Source: Hordeum vulgare subsp. vulgare
Taxonomy: Eukaryota; Streptophyta; Magnoliopsida; Poales; Poaceae
Length of the DNA: 64,000 nucleotides
Direction: 5' to 3'
Assembly: GCF_904849725.1 (NCBI RefSeq)
Contig: NC_058521.1
Location: forward strand, 346,750,638-346,814,637
Made by a program: the position numbers and the translations under genes. Below the pieces are notes generated by a model. That model was given only the letters and a program-made list of their open reading frames with translations, did no database searches and was not told where the DNA came from. Positions 13,078 through 24,596 of the stretch are shown here, in pieces (the stretch's first letter is position 1; every line of letters begins with the position of its first letter).

Positions 13078-14604
13078 TGATGACCCACAAGTATAGGGGA
13101 TCAATCATAGTCCTTTCGATAAGTAAGAGTGTCGAACCCAACAAGGATTAGAAGGCTCTGGTAAACAGTTTTCAGCAAGGTAATAACTGCAAGCACTGAA
13201 AGTAGCGGTAACAAGTGATGGTGTAGTGAGGTGAAACGTAGCAAGCGAAAAGTAACAAGTAACAAGTTGTAGAAATGGTGCAGGAAGTGGCCCAATACCT
13301 TTTGTATTAAGGTACAAGCCTGAACAAAGTCTTATAGGAGGAAAAACGCTCCCGAGGACACACGGGAATTTCTGTCATGCTAGTTTCATCATGTTCATAT
13401 GATTCGCCTTCGTTACTTTGATAGTTTGATATGTGGGTGGACCGGCGCTTGGGTACTGCCCTTACTTGGACAAGCATCCCACTTATGATTAACCCCTCTC
13501 GCAAGCATCCGCAACTACGAAAGAAGAATTAAGACAACGTCTAACCATAGCATTAAACTAGTGGGTCCAAATCAGCCCCTTACGAAGCAACGCATAGACT
13601 AGGGTTTAAGCTTCTGTCACTCCAGCAACCCATCATCTACTTACTACTCCCCAATGCCTTCCTCTAGGCCCAAATATGGTGATGTGTTATGTAGTCGATG
13701 TTCACATAACACCACTAGAGGAAAAGACAACATACAACATATCAAAATACCGAACGAATGTCAAATTCACATGACTATTATTAACATGACTTATCCCATG
13801 TCCTCAGGAACAAAAGTAACTACTCACAAAGCATAATCATAATCATGATCAGAGGTGTAATGAATAGCATCAATGATCTGAACATAAACTCTTCCACCAA
13901 GTAATCCAACTAGCATCAACTACAAAGAGTAATCAACACTACTAGCAACCTTACAAGTACCAATCGGAGTCGCGAGACGGAGATTGGTTACAAGAGATGA
14001 ACTAGGGATTAGAGAGGAGATGGTGGTGATGAAGATGTTGATGAAGATGCCTCCCCTACGACGAGAGGAGTGTTGGTGATGACGATGGCGATGATTTCCA
14101 CCTCCGGGAGGGAAGTTTCCCCGGTAGGCTCGTCCTGCCGGAGCTCTAGATTGGATCTGCTCAAGTTCCGCCTCGTGGCGGCGGCGAAACCACAAAAAAG
14201 CTCCCCATTGATTTTTTTCTGGAACAAAACCCTTCATATAGCAAAAGAGGGGTGCCAGTGGGCCGTCAAGGAGCCCACAAGCCCTGTAGCCGCCACTAGG
14301 GGGTGGCGGCTACCAGGCTTGTGGCGCCCTGGTAGCTCCACTCTGGTACTTCTTTCGCCCAGTATTTTTTATATGATCCCAAAAAATTCTCCGTAACTTT
14401 TCAGGGCATTTGGAGATGTGTAGAATAGAGGACTCAGATTTGCTCCTTTTCCAGTCCAGAATTCCAGCTACCTGAATTCTCCCTCTTCAAATAAACCTTG
14501 CAAAATAAGAGAGAAAAAGCATAAATATGGTACCACAAAGTAATATAACAGCCCATAAAGCAATAAATATCAACCTGAAAGCATGATGCAAAATGGACGT
14601 ATCA
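13078..14604 (-). mobile_element. Solo LTR nested in the Copia LTR, duplication ACGCC
   Basis: A 1527-bp segment with ends TGATGACCC and GGACGTATCA is flanked on both sides by ACGCC (13073-13077 and 14605-14609). Its reverse complement begins TGATACGTCCATTTTGC and ends in TGGGTCATCA, a very common Triticeae Gypsy LTR type. No internal domain is present, so it is a solo LTR left by LTR-LTR recombination. Frames such as minus 13920-14237 are unsupported. Confidence 0.85.
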
Positions 14605-14748
14605 ACGCCTAACCGTGTAGAGGATGCACACTCCTCAAAGGTAACAAACATCGGTTCCACACAGGAAAAATCTATTTAGTGATGCTCAATCACTCTGGGG
14701 GTTTTGGGTTTTGGTTTGGGTGTTTGGGGTTTTTCCTCACTCAGGATT

Positions 14749-14936
14749 CTCTCTGAAAGTCTTCGAGGAATGGGTTCTCTCAAATGACAAGTGTCAGTTT
14801 CTCTAGCAGGGCAGCCAACCAGCTAGTGGTTATGGGGGCGGCTCTCTGAAAGTCTTCGAGGAATGGGTTCTCTCAAATGACAAGTGTCAGTTTCTCTAGC
14901 AGGGCAGCCAACCAGCTAGTGGTTATGGGGGCGGCT
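14749..14936. repeat. Perfect 93-bp tandem duplication
   Basis: The 93-base unit at 14749-14841, beginning ctctctgaaagtcttcgagg, is repeated without a visible mismatch at 14842-14934. It lies in the Copia LTR. Perfect identity inside an old LTR means the duplication is much younger than the element, or is an assembly artefact. Confidence 0.9.
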
Positions 14937-15597
14937 ATTTATAGCCTGGGAGCAAACCCGACATGATTTGACATAAATGCCCCAATGATATGACCGTTAT
15001 GTGGATAAGGTTAGGGACAACTGGCGGGCAGTGCAGCAATGATGAGAACGTTTTAACTATGAAAGTCCTCACGTCTCTCATGTTCCTCACTGGTAGGTAA
15101 TTCGGAATGGCGAAAACCTTACTCCTAAGTTAGCGCAAATTCCTGAGAGACGAGAAGGTCTTCGTCTCTGTCACTAAAGAATTTGACTAAACAATAAAAT
15201 ATTTCCAAAGGATTCACTTGAAGTATTTTTATGAGTATGCTTTGAGATGAGCATCACTTGGAAACTTTTCCTTAGTTTTACTTTGACCCCCTTTAACAGT
15301 ACGGTGGTCCTATGACTCAAAATGTGGGAAATGAAACTACGAAAACAAAAGTCTTCACGCTTCAAAGTCCTCACATCAATTTATTCACGGACACACCAAT
15401 TTCCTCACTTTCAAAGTCTTCGAGGAAATACCAAAGTCTACAACCGAGGTTATACATTTTTAGGGGTCGATATTCTTTGAATAACTCAAACTCCTCAGCG
15501 ACTTATAGAGCATGTGTACACTCACAAACACATGAGTCCCTTAACCTATAAGTCTTCAATACATCAAAATCACTAAGGGGCATTAGATGCACTTACA

Positions 15598-15615
15598 ATC
15601 TCCCCCTTTTTGGTG
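15598..15615 (-). other. Polypurine tract of the Copia element
   Basis: The minus strand reads CACCAAAAAGGGGGAGAT immediately before the LTR start TGTAAGTGC, the expected priming site for plus-strand DNA synthesis. Confidence 0.8.
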
Positions 15616-16959
15616 ATTGATAAAAAAATAGGTTAAGTTTTCAATGGGGATAATAATATGAAGTGTAATTAAAAATTTGGAGGAATTTGATTGCAAGATA
15701 TAGAGAAACTCCCCCTGAAAATGTGCATATTTGAGGAATTTGCTTTGGACTGCAAATGCACATTGAGGATTTACACCATGGAGATCTCCACCTATACCTT
15801 GTAATACATGCAATCATTTGACATATATCATGAGGAAATTGAAATGCATGATGGAAAGTGGAGTCTGATGAATTTTAGCATGCGTGCATTAATCAACATG
15901 AGGAATAAGCATGCAAGGAAAACGTCTTCAAAGTGTCAGACCACCACCGGGCATAAGTTTACAACTCATACAACCAAACACTTCAGAAGAAGGAGAGTTG
16001 CAGTGTAAAAAATATAGTTCAAAAAGCCCATAAAGTAGACCCGCTTGAACACTAACTGAGATTTCTCCCCCTTTGGTAACAAGTGATGAAAACGGACAAA
16101 ACTTAGGACTAACGCTTCTGAATAATATCAACTTGTTGGTGGAGGAGGAGTGCCAGCATTGTTGGGGTCGATTGATGCAGTTGTGTTGTCAAGATCTTAA
16201 GCTTCATCAACTGTGCTCGATGAAGAATATGAACTAGCCACCAAGTGAGGAACATGAACTTTCTTGAATTTATTCTTGGGCGGCCATGACCAATCAAAAT
16301 CTTGCTGGAACTCCATTTCAGTTAGTTTCTCTTTTTTCTTGAGGTGAGACAGAATGGCACATGTGCGGTTGAAGATTTCATGAAGATAATAGTGGTTTTT
16401 CTTCACGTCATTTTGCGTTGCATTGGTATGACACACAATGGCAACAAACTAACGCTTTCCCCACTTATGGTTGTGATCAACCTTTCGATGAAGACTAAGC
16501 AAGATCTCACGGTTAGTCATCACATGAGTACAGACTCACGAGGGGCTTTACCTGTTGCAGCTGAGTCTTGAGATCCAGTGACATCAGTAGTGGAATAGGA
16601 CGCAGATTTGCTAAAATCGCTATTAAGGGGGCAAGATCCCTCATAAATCATAGATTTTCCTTTGCCTTCAATCACCTTGAAGGATTTCTTGAGGACTTCT
16701 AGTGGAGGCAAGTAGGTGAGGTGATTCTAAAAATCTGCCTTGTAAGGAATTGAAGATGTGGCCCTGATGAATTTCATAATACATGGCACATAAGACTTCA
16801 GATCAAAAGGTGATTGAGCATTGTTGGCCAAAGTCCTCATAAAGAAATGGTGAAGATTTATTGGAATCCCTTGGATGATATTGAATAGAAAATTATTCAT
16901 GATTCCCACAACATCTTCTTCTTCAGAGTTATAGACCTTGATTGGACTGGGGGTTTTGG
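15616..16959 (-). other. Noncoding 3' internal region of the Copia element
   Basis: Between the polypurine tract and the end of the post-pol ORF I see AT-rich sequence with no homologous frame. Frequent gaggaa and cttca words match the style of the surrounding element. Confidence 0.45.
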
Positions 16960-19707
16960 TCAAAATGTGGTAGACTGTCCTAGGCACATAGAACAGTTCC
17001 TTGATGAGGAATGTGGTCCTTGGTGGTTTGCAGGAGCCACAGGCTTCATCAGCACTTGCATCATGTGATTGGGCGGTTTCGTTTCATCATAGATGCATCT
17101 GGCTCCTTTTGAGTGAATTGGAAGTCGGACTGCACGAAGTAATTCCATGGTAGGAGCTTTGTAATGAGTGTCTTCAGTCATCCAGTCCAGAACCCAAGTG
17201 TTGACATCTGATGCTTCACCTGAGATATGCAAGGTGGCATAGAATTGAAGAATGATTTCCTCATTCCAGTCACACATGTCCAAGTAGAATGGAAGTAGTC
17301 CATCTTTAAAGAGAACGCGAAGGACTGGATCAAAGCAAGGAATGCTCTCCATATGTTCATGAGGAATTTTCTGATGCTGAAAAACTTTGTTCTTGTTGAA
17401 GAATACAACACCATAGTAGTTTAGCTGAGTAGGGGTCCAGAATCTCTTGCGCCTTATCCTTGGAGATTCAAATGGATTTGTGTCGATGAAATAGTGATGT
17501 TCCTCGAAGAATCTCGCCTTGTCAAATTTTGCCCTTTTTCTTCCAGTGTAAAGCTGAAGAGTCTTGGGTGGAAGATTTGGCTTAAAACAACCAACAAGTC
17601 TTTGAAGATCTTCAGTCTGAGAAATATCAGCCACGACCACTACAGACTGAGGATTATCAACATGATCTTCAGAGGTAGTGTCCTCACTTTGAGGAGGCGC
17701 ATTTTCTTCAGCCACACTTTTGTAAGTGTGAGGAATATGTTGTGCAAATTCATCCGTGTGAGGAGGAGCAGTTTCCTTAGTAGTTGTTTGATTGACAGTT
17801 TCTTCAGCTCATGAAGCTGATTCATTCTCCGGAATGGACTTCATTGGAGTGTTCTCATCATCACACCCTGTATGAATTTCTTCAGTGGCTGCAGGGGACT
17901 GAGGAAATTGAGGAAGTGGATTTGTCAATGGTGAGTTGGGATGAGCCTCTTCCCAGTATTTGTCGTTAATAACTGGTGTTGTGCTGCCAATGTCCACTTT
18001 TTCATCTTTTTCTTCATCTCTCACTTTTTTTGTGGCTGGGGAGATAAGACTTGAGGAATTCTAGGATTTGGTTCTGCTTGAATTTCTTCATCGAGCTACC
18101 ATGTGGAAGCAGCAGATTGAGTATCTTCCATTTCTTCATCCCCTTCTGGGATGATGTGTTCGACACTGAATGGCACCACTTGGTAAGAGGGTATCATGCT
18201 GATAGGAGTTGCATCATTGGGAGCTGTTGAGGAACTTGTCAAAGTCCTCAAGTGTTTTTCTTATGAGGACTATGAACTCGTTAAAGCCTTTCTCTTCTTA
18301 GCTACTCCCTTTTCAGCGGACTTCGTTTTCTTCACTTCTGATGCAGAAGGAAGTTTCACTTTCATCACTTTTCAAGACTTCGGTGCCGGTGCAGATTCTT
18401 CAGGCATGGCTGATGTAGTCAGCCTGGCAGAAGCAGTTTCTTCATGCGCAGCCATTTCTTCAGCTGCCCTGGCTGGTTCGTCACGTGTAGGAATTTGTTC
18501 ATCCCTGTCGGAGTCGGCAGGCAGTTCAACTATGTAGCTAGCCTTAGGAATTTGAGGTTGTGTTGAGGCTGCAACCCTTTTTTGTGGTCATTGATGGATT
18601 TTGTCGCCATGCTGACGAATCTGACCTTTGCACCCTTCAAGTCCGCATGAAAGCGAAGGTATTCTTCACCGAGGTTTTGATCTCAGTTTGTGTGGCGACG
18701 AGCTGATCAGGGGTCATAAGCAGAATGTTTTTCTTCAAAAAAATTTCTTTCTCAATATGTGTTTTTCTGGCTTGTTTGGCCTTCCGAGCCTTCCATTTTT
18801 ATTCATTGATGAAGGCCTTCAGCATATGACTAGGTCCAGGTGGAACCTTCAAGTCATTAATTGGTTTTTGATGATCTTCATACCATAGAACAATGAAGTC
18901 TAACACCACCTTTGGATCCATCATGAGGAGAATGGTGGTGCCTTTGGCCTGTGTGACCCTTTCTTGCTTGTTTATGATGATTGCAGCAAGTACTTCATCA
19001 TCACCTTCCTCTTCTTCTGATCCAGAAGGAACATTGAGGATTACCTTGCTAGGGCTGGGCCTTTTTCCTCTCCCGGCAGTCATCTTTGTCTTCACGTTTG
19101 CACTTGAAGGCATATCAGCAGAGCCAGAAGCAAAGGGCCCTCAGGGAATTTAAGTCCCCACTGGATTCAGACTTGTAGTCAGTTTCATTGGTGGTGAGGA
19201 TGGTGTGGCAGCAGCTTGGGACTTTGGCTTGGCAGCTGATTTCTTCAACACGGCTTGCTTTGGAGTAGTTTCGGTTCAGAAGCCTTAGCAGCAGAGGAGG
19301 AGGCACCACCAGCTGCGGCAGCAGATTCCTCATTGAATCTCTTCATGGCCTGTTTTGCAACTTTGTGCAGTTTAGCATGTTGCTTTTCCCATTCTTCAGG
19401 ATAGTTTTCACCAGTGGCAAGGCTTGTGGGATCACCAACTTGTTGATTGCCCATAGGAGGCCTTTTTTGCATGGACGCTACAAACCAAATTTCTTCATGT
19501 ACTTAGGAGTCACATACCTATACTCCTTCCGTTCTCTGGCCCATCTCCTCTCAATTTTCTGTAAGCGCGTTTTGCAGTTTTGTTTTGTCTCCTTTCCATA
19601 AATTGGTTCATCAGGGGTGTAGTAATCTTCATAGATGTCCTCGGATATCTCAAAGGAAGTGTTGGAATCAACCTTCTTTCCATCCTTCTATTCCTTCTCA
19701 TCAGCCA
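16960..19707 (-). pseudogene. Broken post-pol ORF of the Sirevirus-type element (function unknown)
   Basis: The minus strand opens MADEKE at 19707, followed at once by an in-frame TAG. It then continues KDGKKVDSNTSFEISEDIYE and an Arg/Lys-rich stretch with YVTPKYMKKFG. Further on come an Ala/Ser/Lys-rich linker, the piece at 19113-18799 with SGSEEEEGDDE and WYEDHQKPINDL, and a 251-residue piece (17715-16960) with FFEEHHYFIDTNPFESP, LNYYGVVFFNKNKVF and DMCDWNEEIILQFYATLH. The pieces lie in different frames, so several frameshifts and stops are needed to join them. The position between pol and the 3' LTR is where Sireviruses carry an env-like or unknown ORF. I see no signal peptide or clear membrane segment in the longest piece, so I do not call it an envelope. 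Function unknown. Confidence 0.55.
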
Positions 19708-21030
19708 TTTTCTTCACTTGAGGAATATGAACATTTGAGGAATCTGATGAGGTATGCAAATTTTCTTCAAGAAAAGCTGCAAATGAGCTATGTCGACGAG
19801 AACCTAGTGATTCGTCCGCCTACATTTTGTACCTGTGAATAGAGTATAGGTGCGAAGAATTTCAAGATGTCATATGCGTTCTTAGAGGATTTTCAAAAAT
19901 GTCTCAAGTTGAGGAAATTTACCAATACTGTTTTTGAGGAATTTCTCTAGGTATTCTTGTCGTAGGTTCCAGAGTTGTGCAGATCCAAAAATTCACATAA
20001 CTGAGGTATCTCTTGAAGAATTGAGTATCTTAGTTAAATTTATCAAGTGTTCTAGACATAGAAGTGTTCATTTGATGAATTTGCTGAGGAACAAAACTTT
20101 TTGAAGATTTTATGGAAACACAGAGATCTATAGGGGTAGTACAATTAGATTTTAATTACCTTGGTTGAAGAACATGAATAACACGATGAACTGTAGAGGG
20201 TGAAACAGAACCTCTTCAGTTTCGATCGTCAGCGCCATAACTCGGCGGCTGTAGAAAGCTACAGCGATGGCGGAGGAAGGATATATGCGGTCCTCATGAC
20301 TACGACGATGATGAGGTCGAGGTAGTGAAGCTCTTCCTCACCGGCGACGATGATTTCTAGCGGCGGTGATAGGTCTTGCTTCGAACAGTGAGAAGTGGAA
20401 ACGTGAGGAAGAAGTGACTAAGGGGTGAGAGTGGGGTATTTATAGCCCAGGTTAAAACAGTCCGGCCCGAAGTTTTCGAACCAGATTGCCCCTGGCCCTT
20501 CGTCTCCGCCCGACAGGTGGCACACACATATTAAGCGGTGGAGTTAGTGGAGATCATGCTTATCCAATCGTGGGTAGTGGGTGCTGTTTGAGCGGTATCG
20601 ACTGAAATTTTTAGAAATAAATTTTGAGGACTTTGTTCGCATACACGGGGAACAGGTCCGATCACATTCACTTAGAGGAAAACGTAACATGAAGACTTAG
20701 CAATAAGTGAATGTTGTTGAGGATTCTGAAGTCTCACAAAAAAAATTATAGTTAATGAAGAATACCTTTTTGAAAAGTTTGAAGAATTTGAACTTATGAG
20801 GAATTTGAAAATCTGAAGAATTTTGACATTTTGAAGAATTTGCAAAAATCTCAACTCTGAAGAAATTTCAAATCGGGTTGGTGGCGTGGCCACCGTATAA
20901 GAATGATGCTTTCAGGCACCATGTACCATTGTCGTGGGATCGTTAGAATCAAATTCTTCGCTAACTTATTCACACTTAGAGTGTTATTCTTCATTGATTG
21001 AACAAAAACGTTACTTCGTGTGTAGCACAT
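19708..21030 (-). other. Noncoding spacer between Copia pol and the post-pol ORF
   Basis: About 1.3 kb of AT-rich sequence with many gaagaattt words and no frame of note. It includes a GC-richer patch at 20220-20520 (cggcggctgtag, gatggcggagg). Confidence 0.45.
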
Positions 21031-21485
21031 CTAAGTCATCAATTTCTCATAAGTCTTAGGATGTGTGTCCTTTCGTAGAACATTCGAAGATTCTAAGATA
21101 TTTAGCTCGCACCGCAACTTGCAAAATCTATTTTCATCCAAGGGCTTAGTGAAGATATCTGCTAGTTGTCCTTCAATCTTCACGTGGTCGGTGACGATAT
21201 TGCCCTTGAGCACATGATCACGAAGAAAATGATGACAAATCTGGATGTGCTTGGTCTTCGAGTGTTGTACTCGGTTGTATGCAATCTTGATTGCACTCTC
21301 ATTGTCGCAATAGAGTGGCACATTGTTCATGTTGATGTCGTAGTCCTTGAGGGTTTGCTTCATCCATAGCAGTTGAGCACAACACGAACCAATAGCAATC
21401 TACTCAGCTTTAGAAGTGGAAAGTGACACACAATTTTGCTTCTTTGAGGACCAACAGACTAAGGATTGTGCCTGATGTTGACTTG
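21031..21485 (-). pseudogene. Copia pol C-terminus (RNase H), 3' fragment
   Basis: In one minus-strand frame: SLVCWSSKKQNCVSLSTSKAE, an in-frame TAG where Tyr is expected (AEY), IAIGSCCAQLLWMKQTLKDY, then LYCDNESAIKIAYNRVQHS, then LADIFTKPLDENRFCKLR and a natural stop at 21031. This is the C-terminal half of a Ty1/Copia RNase H, with the catalytic Asp (CDNESA) and the conserved HIQI...HFLRD region. The N-terminal side is at 23962-24141. The element at 21486-23961 separates the two, and deleting it rejoins the frame as DR-KSTSGT. Confidence 0.85.
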
Positions 21486-21845
21486 TGATTCATACTTCTC
21501 CAACGTATCTGTAATTTTTAATGGTTCCATGCTATTATCTTGTCAAACTTTGGATGTTTTGTATGCCTTTTATATCTTTTTTGGGACTAAGTTATTAACT
21601 CAGTGCCAAGTGCCAGTTCCTGTTTTTCCGTGTTTTTGACCCTTTTCACAGGAGAATATTAAACGGAGTCCAAACGGAATAAAACCTCTGAAAAGATTTT
21701 TTCCAGAACAGAAGATACGCAGGAAGCTTGAGAACCAAGGCAGAGGGCACTGGGGGAGGCCACAAGCCCCCTAGGCGCGGCCAGGGGGGCCGCGCCTAGC
21801 AGGCTTGTGGCCCCCCTGGGGCTCCTCTGCCCTACTTCTTCCGCC

Positions 21846-21852
21846 TATAAAT
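21846..21852 (+). promoter_or_regulatory. TATA-box candidate in the 5' LTR remnant
   Basis: tataaat within cgcctataaatccctg. The same motif occurs at the same place in every LTR of this family in the window: 22807-22813 on plus, and on minus at 27732-27738, 38644-38650, 49316-49322 and 60554-60560. Confidence 0.55.
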
Positions 21853-22429
21853 CCCTGAAAAATACAAAACCACGGGAGAGATCCACGAAAGTACTTTTCT
21901 GCCGCCGCAAGCTTCTGTCTCCGCAAGACCCCATCTGGGGCACGTTCTGGTGCCCTGCCGGAGGGGGATTCAGATACGGAGGGCTTCTTCATCAACACCA
22001 TTGCCTCTCCGATGATGTGTGAGTAGTTCACCATATACCTTCGGGTCCATAGCTAGTAGCTAGATGGATTCTTCTCTCTTGGATCTTCAATACAATGGGA
22101 GAAAGTAAGAGTGCGAAAACAATTACTTGGCCAATACCGGGGTTGTGCATGATTTAAATTAGTTGTGTGGGGATGATGGAGCATAGCTAGACTATATGAT
22201 TTTGTAGGGATAATTTTCTTTGGCCTTGTTATCTCGAAAGTTCATGTTTACCTTGCTAGTTTGCTTGAAGTATTATTGTTTTCATGTCAATAGCAAACTA
22301 TTGTTTTGAATCTTACGGATCTGAACATTCATGTCACATGAAATAAGTTCCAAAGGAGAACTATGCTAGGTAGCATTCCACATCTAAAATTCAGTCTTTA
22401 TCACTTCCCTACTCGAGGACGAGCAGGAG

Positions 22430-22446
22430 TTAAGCTTGGGGATCCT
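22430..22446 (+). other. Polypurine tract of the Athila-type element
   Basis: ttaagcttggggatcct directly precedes the LTR start TGATACG. The same tract, reversed, lies beside the LTRs at 39003 and 60925. Confidence 0.6.
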
Positions 22447-23961
22447 TGATACGTCTCCAACGTATCTATAATTTTTGATGGTTCCGTGCTATTATCTTGT
22501 CAAACTTTGGATGTTTTGTATGCCTTTTATAAGATTTTTGGGACTAACTTATTAACTCAGTGCCAAGTGCGAGTTCTTCTTTTTTTCCGTGTTTTTGACC
22601 CTTTTCAGAGGAGAATATTAAACAGAGTCCAAACAGAATAAAACCTCCGAAAAGATTTTTTTTCGGAACAGAAGATACGCAGGAAGCTTGAGAACCAAGG
22701 CAGAGGGCACCGGGGGAGGCCACAAGCCCCCTAGGCGCGGCCAGGGGGCCCCGCGCCTAGCAGGCTTGTGGGGACCTTGGGGCTCCTCTGCCCTACTTCT
22801 TCCGCATATAAATCCCCGAAAAATACAAAACCACGGGAGAGATCCACAAAAATACTTTTCCGCCGCCGCGAGCTTCTGTCTCCACAAGATCCCATCTGGG
22901 GCATGTTCTGGTGCCCTGCCGGAGGGGGGATTCGGATACGGAGGGCTTCTTCATCAACACCATTGCCTCTCCGGTGATGCGTGAGTAGTTCATCATAGAA
23001 CCTCGGGTCCATAGCTAGTAGCTAGATGGCTTCTTCTCTCTGTTGGATCTTCAATACAAAGTTCTCCATGATCTTCATGGAGATCTATCCGATGTAATAT
23101 TCTTTTGCGGTGTGTTTGTCGAGATCCGGTGAATTGTGGATTTGTGATCAGATTATCAATGAATCTTATTTGCGTTTCTTCTGATCTCTTATAAGCATGA
23201 TTTCATATCCTTGTAATTCTCTTCGAGTTGTGGGTTTTGTTTGGCCAACTTGATCTACGATTCTTGCAATGGGAGAAGTGCTTGGTTTTGGGTTCATACC
23301 GCGCGGTGACCTCACCCAGTGACAGAAGGGGTAGCGACGCACGCATCGTGTTGTGGCCATCAAGGGTAAAAAGATGGGGTTTATATCTATTGCATGAATT
23401 TATCCCTCTACATCATGTCATCTTTCTTAAGGTGTTACTCTATTTGTCATTAACTCAATAAACTAGATGCATGCTGGATAGCGGTCGATGTGTGGAGTAA
23501 TAGTAGTACATGCAGAAAGTATCGGTCTACTTGTCTTGGACGTGATGCCTATATGTATGATCATTGCCTTAGATATTGTCATGACTTTGCGCGGTTCTAA
23601 CAATTGCTCAACAGTAAGTTGTTCACCCACCATAATATTTGCTATCTTGAGAGAAGCCTCTAGTGAACACTATGGCCCCCGGGTCTACTTCACATCATAT
23701 TTTCAGCCTTACACTTTTACTTTGTTGCACTTTCCGCCTTTAGATCTCACCTTGCAATCAATCATGAAGGGATTGACAACCCCTTTGTAGCGTTGGGTGC
23801 AAGTTTGCTATTTTTTGCGCAGGTACATTGGTGCTTCGTCCTTGATACTCCTACTAGATTGATACCTTGGTTCTCAAACTGAGGGAAATACTTACTGCTA
23901 CTATGCTGCATCACCCTTTCCTCTTCAAGGGAAAAAACCAACGCAAGCTCAAGAGGTAGCA
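22447..23961 (+). mobile_element. 3' LTR of the Athila-type element (plus orientation)
   Basis: A 1515-bp LTR with ends TGATACGTCTCC and AAGAGGTAGCA. It is the best forward-strand reference for the family here. Reversed copies are at 26590-28082, 37505-39002, 48233-49674 and 59440-60924. It has a TATA motif at 22807-22813 and no coding capacity. Confidence 0.85.
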
Positions 23962-24141
23962 GCGATCCACACGGTCACCAGCTTAGTATGAGTCAGAATA
24001 TCCAACGAGATGAAAATTTGAGCCCTTGGGGTACCATAATCCAAGCGTTTGTGCGTGAGATACATATCGAAGAATGTGCTTCACAGCCTTATGGTGTGAT
24101 CCCTTCAGTGTTGCTTGGAAACGGGCCCACATGCAAACACT
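23962..24141 (-). pseudogene. Copia pol fragment (end of RT / start of RNase H)
   Basis: In one minus-strand frame from the CACTA border: VCMWARFQATLKGSHHKAVK, HILRYVSHAQTLGLWYPKGS, HLVGYSDSY, a TAA stop, then AGDRVDR. This is the conserved Copia segment that ends the reverse transcriptase and opens RNase H (GYSD holds the first catalytic Asp). It continues at 21485 after removal of the nested element. On the right it is cut by the CACTA terminus. ACT at 24139-24141 is a plausible copy of the CACTA 3-bp target duplication. Confidence 0.85.
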
Positions 24142-24596
24142 CACTAGTAGAAAATGGCCCATTTGTCCTGGTTCCAGAGGCCCACTAGCACCGGTTCTTG
24201 AACCGGGACTAAATGGTTTGGACTAAAGCCCAAAATCTTTAGTCCCGGTTTGCTTATGAACCGGGACCTAATGGTCTCCACGTGGCCGTTGCGGGGAGCC
24301 TGGGCAGGAGGGCCTTTAGTCCCAGTTGGTCACACCAACCGGGACAACATGGCATCCACGCGTCACCATCTGGGCGGGGCTGGGTTTTTTTTAACGCGCA
24401 GCGGGGGGGGGGGGTGGAGGGTTAATTTAGTGGTTTCATATTGTGTTAGCTAGATAAATGAGAGAAGTGTCCTCTCTTTCTTCGTGCTTGGTCGACGCTA
24501 GGTACTATACATATAGATAGAACATGATGCTAGCTAATAAGAAAATGAAGGAAACTATTTACAATACTTAATATCTTTTACAATGCCTAACATCAT
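24142..24596. repeat. CACTA terminal and subterminal repeats
   Basis: CACTAGTAGAAAATGG is followed by alternating direct and inverted copies of a core like accgggactaaa / tttagtcccggtt (near 24202, 24240, 24257, 24314 and 24339). In CACTA elements these subterminal repeats bind the element's own proteins. A G-run of 13 lies at about 24404. The last 100 bp carry nothing recognisable. Confidence 0.8.

Larger units (their letters stand above)
12479..15597 (-). mobile_element. 3' LTR of the Sirevirus-type Copia element
   Basis: The minus-strand LTR starts TGTAAGTGCATC at 15597, directly after a polypurine tract, and ends CGCACTTTCA at 12479, giving TG...CA ends. Removing the nested 1.5-kb solo LTR leaves about 1.59 kb. 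The plus-strand run ctatagggggtgaatagg near 12500 is the complement of the 'cctattcaccccctatag' usual just inside the 3' end of this LTR class. Confidence 0.75.
21486..23961 (+). mobile_element. Athila-type LTR element, internally deleted, inserted in Copia pol
   Basis: Plus-strand element with a truncated 5' LTR (21486-22095), a 350-bp remnant of the 3' internal region (22096-22446) and a full 3' LTR (22447-23961). The internal remnant is the complement of sequence at 39003-39370 and 60925-61270, which fixes the family as that of the elements at 37505 and 59440. Most of the LTR, all of gag and the primer site are gone. The flanks are 'gacttg' and 'gcgatcc', sharing only one G, so no 5-bp duplication survives. 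The first LTR bases are mutated (tgattcatac for tgatacgtct). Confidence 0.8.
12479..24141 (-). mobile_element. Sirevirus-type Copia element (Maximus/Opie-like), 3' part
   Basis: A minus-strand Copia retrotransposon: 3' LTR (12479-15597), polypurine tract (15598-15615), an extra ORF downstream of pol (19707 to 16960) and the C-terminal end of pol (24141 to 21031). A long extra region between pol and the 3' LTR is the hallmark of Sireviruses. The RNase H end (LADIFTKPLDE, then a CELNILESS tail) is of that type. The rest of pol, gag and the 5' LTR should lie beyond the CACTA element that enters at 24142, outside the window. Two other elements sit inside this part (13078-14604 and 21486-23961). 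All coding parts are broken. Confidence 0.75.
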
